Both the position numbers and the translations under genes were made by a program. A model generated the notes under the pieces. It worked only from the letters and a program-made list of their open reading frames with translations, had not been told where the DNA came from and made no database searches. Shown here piece after piece: positions 34,739-43,590 of a stretch of DNA of 64,000 nucleotides (its first letter is position 1; each line of letters begins with the position of its first letter). Origin of the DNA: Halovenus carboxidivorans. Lineage in GTDB: Archaea; Halobacteriota; Halobacteria; Halobacteriales; Haloarculaceae. The stretch lies in contig NZ_WUUT01000008.1 in NCBI RefSeq assembly GCF_009831575.1, positions 1 through 64,000 of the forward strand. Direction: 5' to 3'.

Positions 34739-35737
34739 ATGTCACGGCGCCCGACCCACGGACACCCAGAGGAAGCCGTCGACGCCCTGCCGACCATGGG
34801 TGATTCCTGCGAACTCGCCCAGTTCGACCGACCCCGGGGATCACCGACGACGTTGGCCGTGATCTCCGACCCGCACCTCAGCGGGACGGCCCGCGGAACG
34901 AGCAAGATGTATCACCGGAGCAAACAGCGGTTGCAGACTGCCTTCGACGACGCCGCGTCCCGCGACGTGGACCTGACCGTCGTCGCCGGCGACCTGACCA
35001 GAGACGGCGAACGCTCCGAGTACGAACTCGCGACGGGGCTGTTTCGGTGCGGTCCGGACCCGACCGTCGCCGTCCCCGGAAATCACGACGTGGCCTACGA
35101 CGGGGACCGCGGACCCGTACCGGACGGCAACGCGTTCGCGGCGTGGCGCGGCCGCGGTGCGTTCCCGCGGGTGCACTCGACCGGAGCCGTCGAACTGCTC
35201 GCACTGGACAGCACCAAGACGGACGGGACGACGAAAGTCGGCGGAGCGCTCGACACGGAGACGCGCGGCTGGCTCACGTCGCTGTCGAAGCCGTCCGGAC
35301 CGCGGGTCGCCGTCTGTCACCATCCGGTCGGGCGGATTCCCGACCCTCTCGGGCGTGCACTGCCGAGCCGCTCGTATCAGTTAGCGAACTCCCGGGTGGT
35401 TGCCGACGAACTCGGTTCGGCCGGCGTCGACCTGCTGCTCTCGGGGCACGTCCACTGGCCGTACGCGACGAAGTACCGGGGACTCAACGTCGTCGGTGCG
35501 CCGAGCGTGTCTTCGTTCCCGCCGTCGTACCTCCTCGTCGACATCGGTCCGGACGGAACCACGGTTTCGATGGTCCCGGTCGCAGGAGAGTCGGGACTGA
35601 TCGAGGCCTACGAGTTCGCCCTCGAAGACGAGTGTCGGGGCAAGGCGATCCGAGACGCCGTTTCGTCGGGATATTTCGACGCCTTCCCGACCCGCCGCCC
35701 CGAAGTGACACCGGATTCCGTCTCAGGCGTCCCCTGA
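34739..35737 (+). CDS. Calcineurin-type metallophosphoesterase
   Basis: 332 residues. The di-metal motifs are in order: SDPHL, GDLTRDG, GNHDV, CHHP and GHVHW. This is the layout of cyclic-nucleotide phosphodiesterase (Icc/CpdA)-like and related enzymes; the substrate is not known. No signal peptide, so it is cytoplasmic. Its last 15 bases overlap, tail to tail, the repeat-protein gene on the other strand. Confidence 0.87.
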   Translation: MSRRPTHGHPEEAVDALPTMGDSCELAQFDRPRGSPTTLAVISDPHLSGTARGTSKMYHRSKQRLQTAFDDAASRDVDLTVVAGDLTRDGERSEYELATGLFRCGPDPTVAVPGNHDVAYDGDRGPVPDGNAFAAWRGRGAFPRVHSTGAVELLALDSTKTDGTTKVGGALDTETRGWLTSLSKPSGPRVAVCHHPVGRIPDPLGRALPSRSYQLANSRVVADELGSAGVDLLLSGHVHWPYATKYRGLNVVGAPSVSSFPPSYLLVDIGPDGTTVSMVPVAGESGLIEAYEFALEDECRGKAIRDAVSSGYFDAFPTRRPEVTPDSVSGVP

Positions 35738-36361
35738 TTCGGTCCCGTCGACCGTCTTCTCGACGGTCTCCTCGACCGTTTCTTCGACAGTATCAGCGAC
35801 AGTCTCCTCGACCGTTTCCTCGACAGTCTCGGCAACGGTGTCTTCGACTTTCCCTTCGACGGTCTGTTCGACCGTTTCTTCGACAGTCTCGGCGACGGTC
35901 TCCTCGACTGTTCCTTCGACTGTCTCTTCGACAGTGTCCTCTACTGTCCCCTCGACAGTTTCGGCGACGGTCTCTTCGACCGTTCCCTCGACGGTCTGCT
36001 CGACAGTTTCGGCGACTGTCTCCTCGACTTTCCCTTCGACCGTCTCGCCGACGGTCTTCTCGACAGACTCGCTGACGCTCGATTGGACCTGTTTCTCGAC
36101 CGCCTCCCCGACGCTCTCGTTGACCGAGTCGTCGACCTGCTTTTCGACGCTGCGTTCGACGGTCTCCTCGACGGTCCGGGTCATCCACTCGGGGTCGAAC
36201 CGTCCCATCTTCCAGCCCACGTGCAGCATATAGGAGAGAATGATCCCCACGCCGAAGGCGATTCCCGTCGCCTGGCCGACGACAGCCATCATCACGAGTG
36301 CGGTGAGAAGCAAAACTCCGTATCCAACGTCGACGGCCATATCCACTCTCGACGGATCCAT
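35723..36361 (-). CDS. Membrane-anchored protein with 36 tandem TVEx tetrapeptides
   Basis: 212 residues (205 if the second ATG, 36340, is used). Two N-terminal hydrophobic segments (about 10-30 and 31-47) are followed by a basic junction and, from R62 to D205, a strictly 4-residue repeat with valine at position 3 and mostly Glu/Thr elsewhere. Repeats 1-10 are degenerate, while most of repeats 12-36 are near-identical. The repeat part is strongly acidic and devoid of aromatics. I recognise no family. A valine every four residues would make a slowly turning right-handed helical stripe, or the region may be extended; both are inference. Confidence 0.72.
   Translation of the reverse strand: MDPSRVDMAVDVGYGVLLLTALVMMAVVGQATGIAFGVGIILSYMLHVGWKMGRFDPEWMTRTVEETVERSVEKQVDDSVNESVGEAVEKQVQSSVSESVEKTVGETVEGKVEETVAETVEQTVEGTVEETVAETVEGTVEDTVEETVEGTVEETVAETVEETVEQTVEGKVEDTVAETVEETVEETVADTVEETVEETVEKTVDGTESGDA
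35747..36178 (-). repeat. Tandem 12-base coding repeat, 36 units
   Basis: 432 bases of in-frame 12-base units, each encoding one tetrapeptide. The unit nearest the N-terminus is the most diverged and the C-terminal half the most uniform, as expected if recent expansions by slippage or unequal recombination occurred there. Confidence 0.9.
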
Positions 36362-36406
36362 ACGTCATCTACTCCGGCCGACGGTTAAGCAGTTCCGAAG
36401 CCGTCC

Positions 36407-38218
36407 TCACAGCGCGACGAGCAACACGAGCGTCAGGACGGCCACCAGAATCGCAATCGACGTGCCGACGCCCGCGCGGATGTACAGCCGGGAGACCGCT
36501 CCGCCGTCGGCCGACAGATCCTCCCGGACGAAATCGGGCTGCAGCGTCCGCGGGAGCCGCCGGCCCACGCGGAACACGACGGTCACGGGGTTCGACCCTG
36601 CCCAGTAGCAGAGCCGGACGAACTGGACCGCGACGCGGTCGACCGCGGCGAACAGTTCGGTCGTCGCGACGATCAGCCCCCGACCGCCGTAGAAGAACAC
36701 GCGGTTGTAGACGGCGTCGATGTCGGGCACGCGGCCGACGTGATGGAGCGGTCCACGGAGGATTGCGAAGCCGACGAGTCCCGCCAGCCCCAGGCCGACG
36801 CCTTCCGCGATGTGCGGGACGGTGAAGGTGTGATACTCGTAGGCCTCCGCGGGGACCGGCAGAATCTCGAACAGCAGATCCGGCACGAGACCGAAGGCGA
36901 CACACAGCCCCGCGACCGAAACCATCGCCACGCTCTGACCGACGTTGGCGTCTTTGATATCTCCGGTGTACTCGCCCTCGATGAAGGCGAAGTAGCCGAG
37001 TTTGATAAACGAGAGGAACGTCCCGACACCACCGATCAACAGCAGGTACCACAGCGCTTCGAGTTCCTTCTTTTCGGCGGCACCGATGATCATCCCCTTC
37101 GAGACGAAGCCGTTGAAGCCGGGGAAGCCAGCAATCGACAGCGCCGCGATTCCGAACGTGCCCGCGGTGAGCGGCATCTTCCGGCCGAGGCCGCCGATAT
37201 CGTCCAGGCTCTCCTTGCCGGTGCGGTAGATGATCACACCGACGGCCATGAACAGAAGCGCCTTGTAGAGGATGTGGTTGAAGACGTGTCCGAACGCGCC
37301 GGCGGTGGCGAGTTCGTGGTAGTACTTCCCGCTGTGGCCGATAGCCGCGCCGCCGAGACCGACGCCGGCGACCATGTAACCGACCTGTGACTGGATGTGA
37401 TAGGAGAGCAGTCGGCGCATGTCCGACTGCAACAGCGCCGCGAAGGCGCCGAAGACGGCCATCGCACCGCCCATGTACGCGATCCAGAGGTGGCCGTCGG
37501 GGAACGCCCGGAACATCCCGTAGACGCCCGTCTTGGTCGTGTAGACACAGAGGAAAACGCTCGCGGCGATATGCGGCCGGGGATACGTGTCCGGAAGCCA
37601 GGCGTGCAGGCCGACGAACCCGACGTTGACGCCGATGCCGACCGCGGCCAGCGCCGCCGGGACCCCGCCGGTCAGCCCCGCGCTCGCCGTAAAGGCGACC
37701 GACCCGACCTCGACGTAGTGCCAGACGATGCCGGCGAGCAGCAGGCTTCCGCCGATACCGTGCAGGACTGCGTACCGGAAGCCGGCCCGGACCGCCGCGC
37801 CGCCGTAGTACCAGACGAGCAGCGTGCTCGTGACGGCCATCAGTTCCCAGAAGAAGATCAGCGTGAGCCAGTCGCCGGCGTAGACGGTTCCCAGTCCGGT
37901 GCCGACGTAGGACAGCGCGATTGCCGTCTGTCGGCTGTCCGCGCCGCTGGCGTAGGAGTACAGCACCGCGACGGCACCGATGAGCCCGAATATCAGCCCC
38001 ATCAGCCGCGAGAACGGGTCGACGTTGTAGAGAATCGCATCGAACGCGCCGAACAGCGTCACCTGGAGGTGTGCACCTTCGGGGACGACCCACGACAGCG
38101 CCGCGACCCCGCCGGTCGCGAGCACGCCGACCGCGTGGCCGATCCGTCGCGGGAGCACCGCGGCCAGAAGCGCCGCCGCGAGCACGATCACCACCGGCGG
38201 GACGGTATCGAGCACCAT
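36407..38218 (-). CDS. Mrp antiporter MrpD/MrpA-type proton-conducting subunit (third copy)
   Basis: 603 residues from ATG 38218. About 14 membrane helices of the antiporter/complex I ND2/4/5 family: FFWELMAVTSTLLVWYY carries the conserved glutamate, HAWLPDTYPRPH the broken-helix signature, and a lysine-bearing helix (HILYKALLFMAVG) follows. A C-terminal extension after about 470 adds extra segments. It is the last gene of the mrp operon and shares one base (TGATG) with the previous one. Confidence 0.88.
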   Translation of the reverse strand: MVLDTVPPVVIVLAAALLAAVLPRRIGHAVGVLATGGVAALSWVVPEGAHLQVTLFGAFDAILYNVDPFSRLMGLIFGLIGAVAVLYSYASGADSRQTAIALSYVGTGLGTVYAGDWLTLIFFWELMAVTSTLLVWYYGGAAVRAGFRYAVLHGIGGSLLLAGIVWHYVEVGSVAFTASAGLTGGVPAALAAVGIGVNVGFVGLHAWLPDTYPRPHIAASVFLCVYTTKTGVYGMFRAFPDGHLWIAYMGGAMAVFGAFAALLQSDMRRLLSYHIQSQVGYMVAGVGLGGAAIGHSGKYYHELATAGAFGHVFNHILYKALLFMAVGVIIYRTGKESLDDIGGLGRKMPLTAGTFGIAALSIAGFPGFNGFVSKGMIIGAAEKKELEALWYLLLIGGVGTFLSFIKLGYFAFIEGEYTGDIKDANVGQSVAMVSVAGLCVAFGLVPDLLFEILPVPAEAYEYHTFTVPHIAEGVGLGLAGLVGFAILRGPLHHVGRVPDIDAVYNRVFFYGGRGLIVATTELFAAVDRVAVQFVRLCYWAGSNPVTVVFRVGRRLPRTLQPDFVREDLSADGGAVSRLYIRAGVGTSIAILVAVLTLVLLVAL

Positions 38219-39870
38219 CAGGCGCTCACCTCCTCCGCGACGAGTTCGATCAGTTCGAGGAAGCCGACCTCGTAGGGGATCAGCCCCAGCACGACCGCAC
38301 CCGAAGCGATGAGCAGAATCGGCCCGAGCATCAGCCACGAGCCTTCCTGGCCCGTCCAGCCGACGCGCTCCCAGCCGTCGGGACCCGGACCGCCGTGATG
38401 GTGGTTATCGGCGTGGTCGCCGTCCTCGTGGCCGCCGTCGGCCGCGACGTTTTCCTCCGCCGGACCGCCGCCGAATCTACCCTCGACGAGCGGTTTCGAG
38501 TCCGCCTCGTCGTGGGACTCGAAGAAGGCGCCGTAGACGATGGGCCAGAAGTAGGCGATGTTGAGCACCCCGGAGATGAGCAGGACGACGGCGAAAATCG
38601 CCTGATCGGCCTGGACGGAGCCGATCAGGAGGAACCACTTGCTGACGAAGCCGGCAACCAGGGGGATACCCGCCATCCCCGCGGAGGCGACGGCGAAGGC
38701 GACCATCGTCAGCGGCATCCGCTTGCCGATCCCGTCCATCTCGCTGATGTAGTCGGTGTGCGTTTCGACGTGGATGAAGCCGGCACAGAAGAACAGTGTG
38801 AGTTTCATGAAGGCGTGCGCAGGGATGTGGAGCAGTCCGCCCCAGATGACGTATTTCAGCGCCTGGCTGTCCGACAGGGCCGGCCCGACGAGCGCCAGCC
38901 CGAGGACGATATAGGACAGTTGACTGACCGTCGAGTACGCCAGGCGGCGTTTCAGCCGATCCTGTCGGAGCGCGATCACGCTCGCCGCCGTCAGCGTGAA
39001 CGCGGCGACGACCGCGAGCGGCAGGCCCAGCCCGAACTGTGCGATCCGCTCCGGTCCGTACACCTCCAGGACGAGCCGTGCGATGCCGAAGACGCCGCTT
39101 TTGACGACCGCGACCGCGTGCAACAGCCCCGAAACTGGCGTCGGCGCAACCATCGCGTCGGGCAGCCAGGAGTGCAACGGCATCAGCCCGGCCTTCACGC
39201 CGAACCCCGTCGCGAGCAGGGCGAAGGCTGCCTTCGCGAGCGCGGGGTCGGCGTTCGCCAACGCGGCACCGGTCTGGCCGAAGGTCGTCGATCCGGTGAG
39301 CACGAACACCAGCGCCGTCCCGGCGAGAACGAGGACGCCCCCGCCGAAGAACGTGTAGGCGACGTACTTCCGGCCCGCCGCCCGGGCCTCCGGATCCTCG
39401 TCGTGTGCGACAAGCGGGTACGTCGCCACCGACAGCAGTTCGTAGAAGACGAAAATCGTCACCAGATTCTCCGCGAAGGCGACACCGACGGCCGTCGAGA
39501 GGCTGGCGGCGAAGGCCGCGAAAAACCGCGTCTGGGCGTGTTCGTCCAGCCCGCGCATGTACCCGGTCGCGTAGAAGGCGGTGAAGATCCACAGCAGGCT
39601 GGCGAGGGTGGCGAAGATCATCCCGAGGGCGTCGGCTCGCAACGCGAACTCGATGCCGCCGACCAGGTCGCCCATCGACCAGCGGTACTCGGTGCCGTCG
39701 AGGACGCCCGGTAGCATGCTCGCGATGATCGCGAACTTCGTGACCGCGGCCACGACCGACCACGCCTCGCGGATGTTCGGCCGTCTGTGCGAGGCGATAA
39801 TCAGCGCGATTGCGAGCGCCGAGGCCAGGACTGCGAGCAGCGGTCGCGGGTCAGCGACGACATCTGTCAT
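38218..39870 (-). CDS. Mrp antiporter MrpD/MrpA-type proton-conducting subunit (second copy)
   Basis: 550 residues, about 14 helices. The conserved glutamate is in FVFYELLSVATYPLVA and the discontinuous-helix motif is LHSWLPDAMVAPTPVSGLLHA. A cytoplasmic Asp/Gly/His-rich insert (VAADGGHEDGDHADNHHHGG) near residues 465-485 is unusual and could bind metal. It overlaps the first MrpD gene by 4 bases. Confidence 0.9.
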   Translation of the reverse strand: MTDVVADPRPLLAVLASALAIALIIASHRRPNIREAWSVVAAVTKFAIIASMLPGVLDGTEYRWSMGDLVGGIEFALRADALGMIFATLASLLWIFTAFYATGYMRGLDEHAQTRFFAAFAASLSTAVGVAFAENLVTIFVFYELLSVATYPLVAHDEDPEARAAGRKYVAYTFFGGGVLVLAGTALVFVLTGSTTFGQTGAALANADPALAKAAFALLATGFGVKAGLMPLHSWLPDAMVAPTPVSGLLHAVAVVKSGVFGIARLVLEVYGPERIAQFGLGLPLAVVAAFTLTAASVIALRQDRLKRRLAYSTVSQLSYIVLGLALVGPALSDSQALKYVIWGGLLHIPAHAFMKLTLFFCAGFIHVETHTDYISEMDGIGKRMPLTMVAFAVASAGMAGIPLVAGFVSKWFLLIGSVQADQAIFAVVLLISGVLNIAYFWPIVYGAFFESHDEADSKPLVEGRFGGGPAEENVAADGGHEDGDHADNHHHGGPGPDGWERVGWTGQEGSWLMLGPILLIASGAVVLGLIPYEVGFLELIELVAEEVSA

Positions 39871-41471
39871 GCTATCACCTCCGGAGCGGAGTCGACGACG
39901 GCCCGCCAGACCGGATCGAGCAGCGACGCCAGTTGTGCCCCTCCGAAGCCGAGCGCGACTGCGACGACCGCCGCAGTCACGCCGACGCCGGCCATCCCGT
40001 ACGACAGCGAGCGGCCGCCGTCAGCGGCGATTGGCTCGACGTCCTGCAGGTCCACCTCTGTCGCCTCGGGCGTGAAGTACAGTTTTTCGAGAATCTGTGC
40101 GATGTACAGGAGCGACAGCACCGTGCTGGCGAAGATGACGACGACGACGGGCCAGAGATTCGCGCCGACGGCACCGACGCCGATGTACCACTTGCCGACG
40201 AATCCGACCGAGGGCGGAACACCGACGAGGCTGAGACCGAGCACGGTTAGCGACCCGGAAATGAACGGACGCCGCCGAGCGAGACCGGCGATTTCCGACA
40301 GCGTTCTGGCGCCCTCGCCGGCTGCGAGCGCACCGGCCGTCGCGAACAGACCGCCCTTGATGACCGCGTGGCCGATCAGATGGATCACGGTCCCGTAGAC
40401 CGCGAACTTCGTCGCTTCCTCGGTGGCTGCGGGATGGACGGCCACACAGATCCCGAGGAAGACGAGACCGAACTGCGCGACCGAGGAGTACGCGAACGTG
40501 CGCTTGAGGCGCTGCTGCATCGCGGCGATCACGCTCCCGGCGACGACGCTCGCGCCGGCGAGCAGGAGGACCACTTCGAGCAGGCGCCGGTTCACGGCGA
40601 AGAACTCGGGGGTGAACACCAGCCAGGTGATCCGTGCGAAGGCGTAGGCCGCGGAGGTCGAAGCCAGCGCCGAGATGTAAACCGTCACCGCGTCGGGCGC
40701 TTCGGCGTAGGCGCCGGGCTGCCAGGTGTGCAGCGGGAAGATTGCGGATTTCGTCGCGAGACCGACGGCAACGAAGCCGAAGGCGGCGACGACAAGCGGT
40801 TCGGAGTACAGTGCCCCGTCGAACCACGGCGCGTCGCCGGCGAGCGAGCGTGACACGTCCACCATGTTCAACGCTCCCGTCTCCAGGAAGACGTAGCCGA
40901 CGCCGATCAGGTACATCGACGCGCCGGTGGTGCCGACGACGAGATACTTCAGCGAGGCGACGGCCGCCTCGGGGCCGCGCCCGGCCGCGATCAACGCGTA
41001 CGTCGCCAGTCCGACGATTTCGAGGAAGACGAACAGGTTGAACAGGTCACCGGTCAGCGCCACACCCATCAGCCCGCCGGTCATGATGAGATAGACCGTG
41101 TAGAAGGCGTTCCCGCGCGGACCTGCTCGTCGCATATACGCGAGGGCTGCGAGGGCGACTCCGGCGACCAGCACGACGACCAGCCCCGACAGCGCGTCCC
41201 CGACGAGTTCGATGCCGACGGTGAAGTTCGTCGTCTCGCCGCCGACGGTGATCGACTTGCGGCCGAACGTCTCACCGCCGAGGACGTGAACGAGACGGTC
41301 GCCACCGACGTAGATGACGTACGCGACCCAGGACGCGAGTCCCGCTTCGACAGCGAGGACGAGGGTGGCGACCCACCAGCCGACTCGCTCCCGGACGAGT
41401 CCGAGGCCGAGCGAGAGCGTCGATCCGAGCAGCGGAAGCACGATCAACAGACCGAGGAGCAGGTCACTCAT
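39867..41471 (-). CDS. mrpD: Mrp antiporter subunit D (first copy)
   Basis: 534 residues from ATG 41471 (MSDLLLG), about 14 helices. LFVFLEIVGLATYALIA holds the membrane glutamate and LHTWQPGAYAEAPDAVTVYI the proton-channel signature. It conducts protons in the cation/proton antiporter. Its start overlaps mrpC by 8 bases, the reason for choosing this ATG over the longer frame. Confidence 0.92.
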   Translation of the reverse strand: MSDLLLGLLIVLPLLGSTLSLGLGLVRERVGWWVATLVLAVEAGLASWVAYVIYVGGDRLVHVLGGETFGRKSITVGGETTNFTVGIELVGDALSGLVVVLVAGVALAALAYMRRAGPRGNAFYTVYLIMTGGLMGVALTGDLFNLFVFLEIVGLATYALIAAGRGPEAAVASLKYLVVGTTGASMYLIGVGYVFLETGALNMVDVSRSLAGDAPWFDGALYSEPLVVAAFGFVAVGLATKSAIFPLHTWQPGAYAEAPDAVTVYISALASTSAAYAFARITWLVFTPEFFAVNRRLLEVVLLLAGASVVAGSVIAAMQQRLKRTFAYSSVAQFGLVFLGICVAVHPAATEEATKFAVYGTVIHLIGHAVIKGGLFATAGALAAGEGARTLSEIAGLARRRPFISGSLTVLGLSLVGVPPSVGFVGKWYIGVGAVGANLWPVVVVIFASTVLSLLYIAQILEKLYFTPEATEVDLQDVEPIAADGGRSLSYGMAGVGVTAAVVAVALGFGGAQLASLLDPVWRAVVDSAPEVIA

Positions 41472-41823
41472 CGGCACGCACCTCCCGGAGCGTCTGTTCG
41501 TCGAGTGTGCCGTACTCGGAGTAGATGCGGACCACCAGCGCGAGCGCCACCGCGGTGAGCGCGACACCGACGACGATTGCCGTCAGCACGATCACCTGCG
41601 GGAGCGGGCTCGCGTACGGGCCGCCCTCGCCGTGGATCACCGGCGAGGCGCCGCCCTCGATGTAGGCGGCCGAGACGAAAAACAGGAAGATGGCGGTCTG
41701 GAAGATGTTCAGCCCGATGACCTTCTTCACCAGATTCGAGCTAGCGATGACGATATACAGTCCAACGACGAGCAACGCGGCGAACAGTACGTAGGTGTAG
41801 CGAGTTGTGAGCAGATCAATCAT
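41464..41823 (-). CDS. mrpC: Mrp antiporter subunit C
   Basis: 119 residues with three membrane helices, equivalent to NuoK. Typical features are KKVIGLNIFQTAIFLFFV and PLPQVIVLTAIVVGVA. It overlaps mrpB by 8 bases and mrpD by 8. Confidence 0.93.
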   Translation of the reverse strand: MIDLLTTRYTYVLFAALLVVGLYIVIASSNLVKKVIGLNIFQTAIFLFFVSAAYIEGGASPVIHGEGGPYASPLPQVIVLTAIVVGVALTAVALALVVRIYSEYGTLDEQTLREVRADE

Positions 41824-42307
41824 CGGTAGTCACCTCCTGGTCGGGGGCCTCTGTGCCGAGTCCGGCGGCGATCACGAAAAACAGCCCGATAACGATGCCG
41901 GTAACGATGGGCGCAACGCCGAGGATCTCGACCGCTTCCAGCCCCCATTTCGCCTTGATTCCGAACGCCTTCTTGAACACCGGGAAGCCGAGGAAGTTAT
42001 CCCCGTAGACCACCGGGATCAGGCCGACGGCCGCGAAGGCGGCCACTCCGCCGGAGGCGAGGAGGACGACCGTGCGGTTGCGAAGCCACTCACGGGTCGG
42101 CTCGATGCCGAACGCGAAGGCGATCATCAGGACCGTCGCGCCGGCGATTGCGCCGCCCTGGAACCCACCGCCGGCCGAGTCCGCACCGTGGAAGGTCAGA
42201 AACAGCCCGTAGGTGAGCGAGAACGGAGCCACCAGCCGGACGGTCGTCATGATGATCTGGCTCTCGACGTACGCGGAGACAGTCCGTTCGGAGTCAGCGT
42301 CACTCAT
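41816..42307 (-). CDS. mrpB: Mrp antiporter subunit B
   Basis: 163 residues from ATG 42307. Four helices with the MnhB signature GADSAGGGFQGGAIAGA. It forms part of the membrane core next to the MrpA C-terminal domain. The longer frame was rejected because it would run deep into the upstream gene; the chosen ATG gives an 8-base overlap. Confidence 0.93.
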   Translation of the reverse strand: MSDADSERTVSAYVESQIIMTTVRLVAPFSLTYGLFLTFHGADSAGGGFQGGAIAGATVLMIAFAFGIEPTREWLRNRTVVLLASGGVAAFAAVGLIPVVYGDNFLGFPVFKKAFGIKAKWGLEAVEILGVAPIVTGIVIGLFFVIAAGLGTEAPDQEVTTDD

Positions 42308-42842
42308 TGGTGAACACCTCGCGTTTGAGTACCAGTAGCGCGGCCATCCCGGCGAGGAACACCACGGTCGCCTCGCCGAAGGTATCGAATCCACGGTAGC
42401 CCGCGAGCACGGCCGTCACGGCGTTTTCCACGCCGGTGTCTTTCGGGGCGTGTTCGAGGTAGTACTGGGTGATTGCGGGGTTGTCCCAGGCGATGCCCGG
42501 GTCACCGACGACGGGGAACTCCGTAATCGTCACCAGCAGGACGACGAGGAAGGCCCCGCAGACGAACACCGCCGGCACGTTCGGGCGTTCGAGCAGTTGG
42601 GTGTGGTCGGTACGGGCGGTCCGAGCGATTGTCAACAGCAACAGAAGCGTCGTGACGCCGGCACCGATTGCGGCCTCGGTCATCGCGACGTCGGGCGCCA
42701 ACAGGAAGGCGTAAAACAGCGCCATCCCCAGGCTGTACGCCCCGGCGATGACGATCACCGCCAGGATGTCCCGCAACAGGGCCGTCGCCACGGCCGCGAC
42801 GAGGACGAACACGAACAGCGCGGCCTCGAACGGCGAGATCAC
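42300..42842 (-). CDS. Free-standing MrpA C-terminal domain (DUF4040 / MbhB-like subunit)
   Basis: 180 residues with about five helices. It carries AGAYSLGMALFYAFLLAPDVAMTEAAIGAG, split here as AGAYSLGMALFY and APDVAMTEAAIGAG, the DUF4040 signature normally fused to MrpA in bacteria. Here it is its own gene, as in archaeal Mrp and membrane-bound hydrogenase operons. It overlaps mrpG and mrpB. Confidence 0.9.
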   Translation of the reverse strand: MISPFEAALFVFVLVAAVATALLRDILAVIVIAGAYSLGMALFYAFLLAPDVAMTEAAIGAGVTTLLLLLTIARTARTDHTQLLERPNVPAVFVCGAFLVVLLVTITEFPVVGDPGIAWDNPAITQYYLEHAPKDTGVENAVTAVLAGYRGFDTFGEATVVFLAGMAALLVLKREVFTNE

Positions 42843-43297
42843 GCCGGCTCACCCCCGTCACCCGGTTCTGTCTCCTCCGGCGTGACATCTTCGGCCTCGG
42901 CTCCCGCCGGACCCGGTTCGCCCGGGTCGGCCGTCTCGACCGCGGCGGTTCCCTTTGCGGCGGCGAAAAGATCCCGGTCCGTGCGGTCGTCGTCGGTCGT
43001 CCAGGGCTCGATCCCCTCCTCGTGGGCCGCACGAGCGACCGCGTGTGCCGCCGTTGGGTTCGTCACGAAGATGAAAAACAACAGCAACACGGTCTTGATC
43101 GTCACCGGGGTGACTCCGAGAACGAGCGCAACGCCGGCGAGGGTAAACCCGGCACCGAGCGTGTCGGCCTGCGAGGCCGTGTGCGAGCGCGAGTAGATGT
43201 CCGGCAGCCGCAACACGCCGACCGCCGAGACGAAGGTGAAAAACAGCCCAAGCGCGACGAACAGGATCGCCCCGCCGGTCCTGACCGACTCGATCAC
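42839..43297 (-). CDS. mrpG: Mrp antiporter subunit G
   Basis: 152 residues. Three membrane helices with the MnhG hallmark VLRLPDIYSRSHTAS. After about residue 100 comes a long acidic hydrophilic tail rich in Glu, Pro and Gly that bacterial MrpG lacks. It overlaps its neighbours by 4 bases on each side. Confidence 0.92.
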   Translation of the reverse strand: MIESVRTGGAILFVALGLFFTFVSAVGVLRLPDIYSRSHTASQADTLGAGFTLAGVALVLGVTPVTIKTVLLLFFIFVTNPTAAHAVARAAHEEGIEPWTTDDDRTDRDLFAAAKGTAAVETADPGEPGPAGAEAEDVTPEETEPGDGGEPA

Positions 43298-43590
43298 AGC
43301 ACACCACCTCGCTCGACGGTGAACTTCGAGATGGCGACGGCCATCAGGAAGTTCAACAGCGCGTAGATGAGCGCGATATCGAGCAGCGCCGACTCACCGA
43401 GCGCGGCGGCCAGCAGTGCGAGCACGACGACGGTGTTCGTGCCGAGGACGTTCACCGCGAGCACCCGATCCTGGGTCGTCGGGCCCTTGATCGCGCGGTA
43501 GAACATCGCTACCGCGAGCAGCATGAACAGCCCCGCGGCGCCGAGAAAGACGTCCTCGATCAGCGGGCTGAGCGGTGTCGCTCCCGTCAT
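43294..43590 (-). CDS. mrpF: Mrp antiporter subunit F
   Basis: 98 residues, three helices. Conserved segment GPTTQDRVLAVNVLGTNTV defines MnhF. It overlaps mrpE and mrpG by 4 bases each. Confidence 0.92.
   Translation of the reverse strand: MTGATPLSPLIEDVFLGAAGLFMLLAVAMFYRAIKGPTTQDRVLAVNVLGTNTVVVLALLAAALGESALLDIALIYALLNFLMAVAISKFTVERGGVL

Noticed and set aside
35747-36178. Periodic array that could be mistaken for CRISPR or satellite DNA
   Set aside because: The period is 12 bases without unique spacers, and the array stays in frame throughout a protein-coding gene.
36369-39714. Long frames overlapping the Mrp subunits (36369-38093 minus, 38071-39714 plus)
   Set aside because: They lie out of frame with, or antisense to, well-defined membrane subunits and encode Arg-rich sequence without helices.
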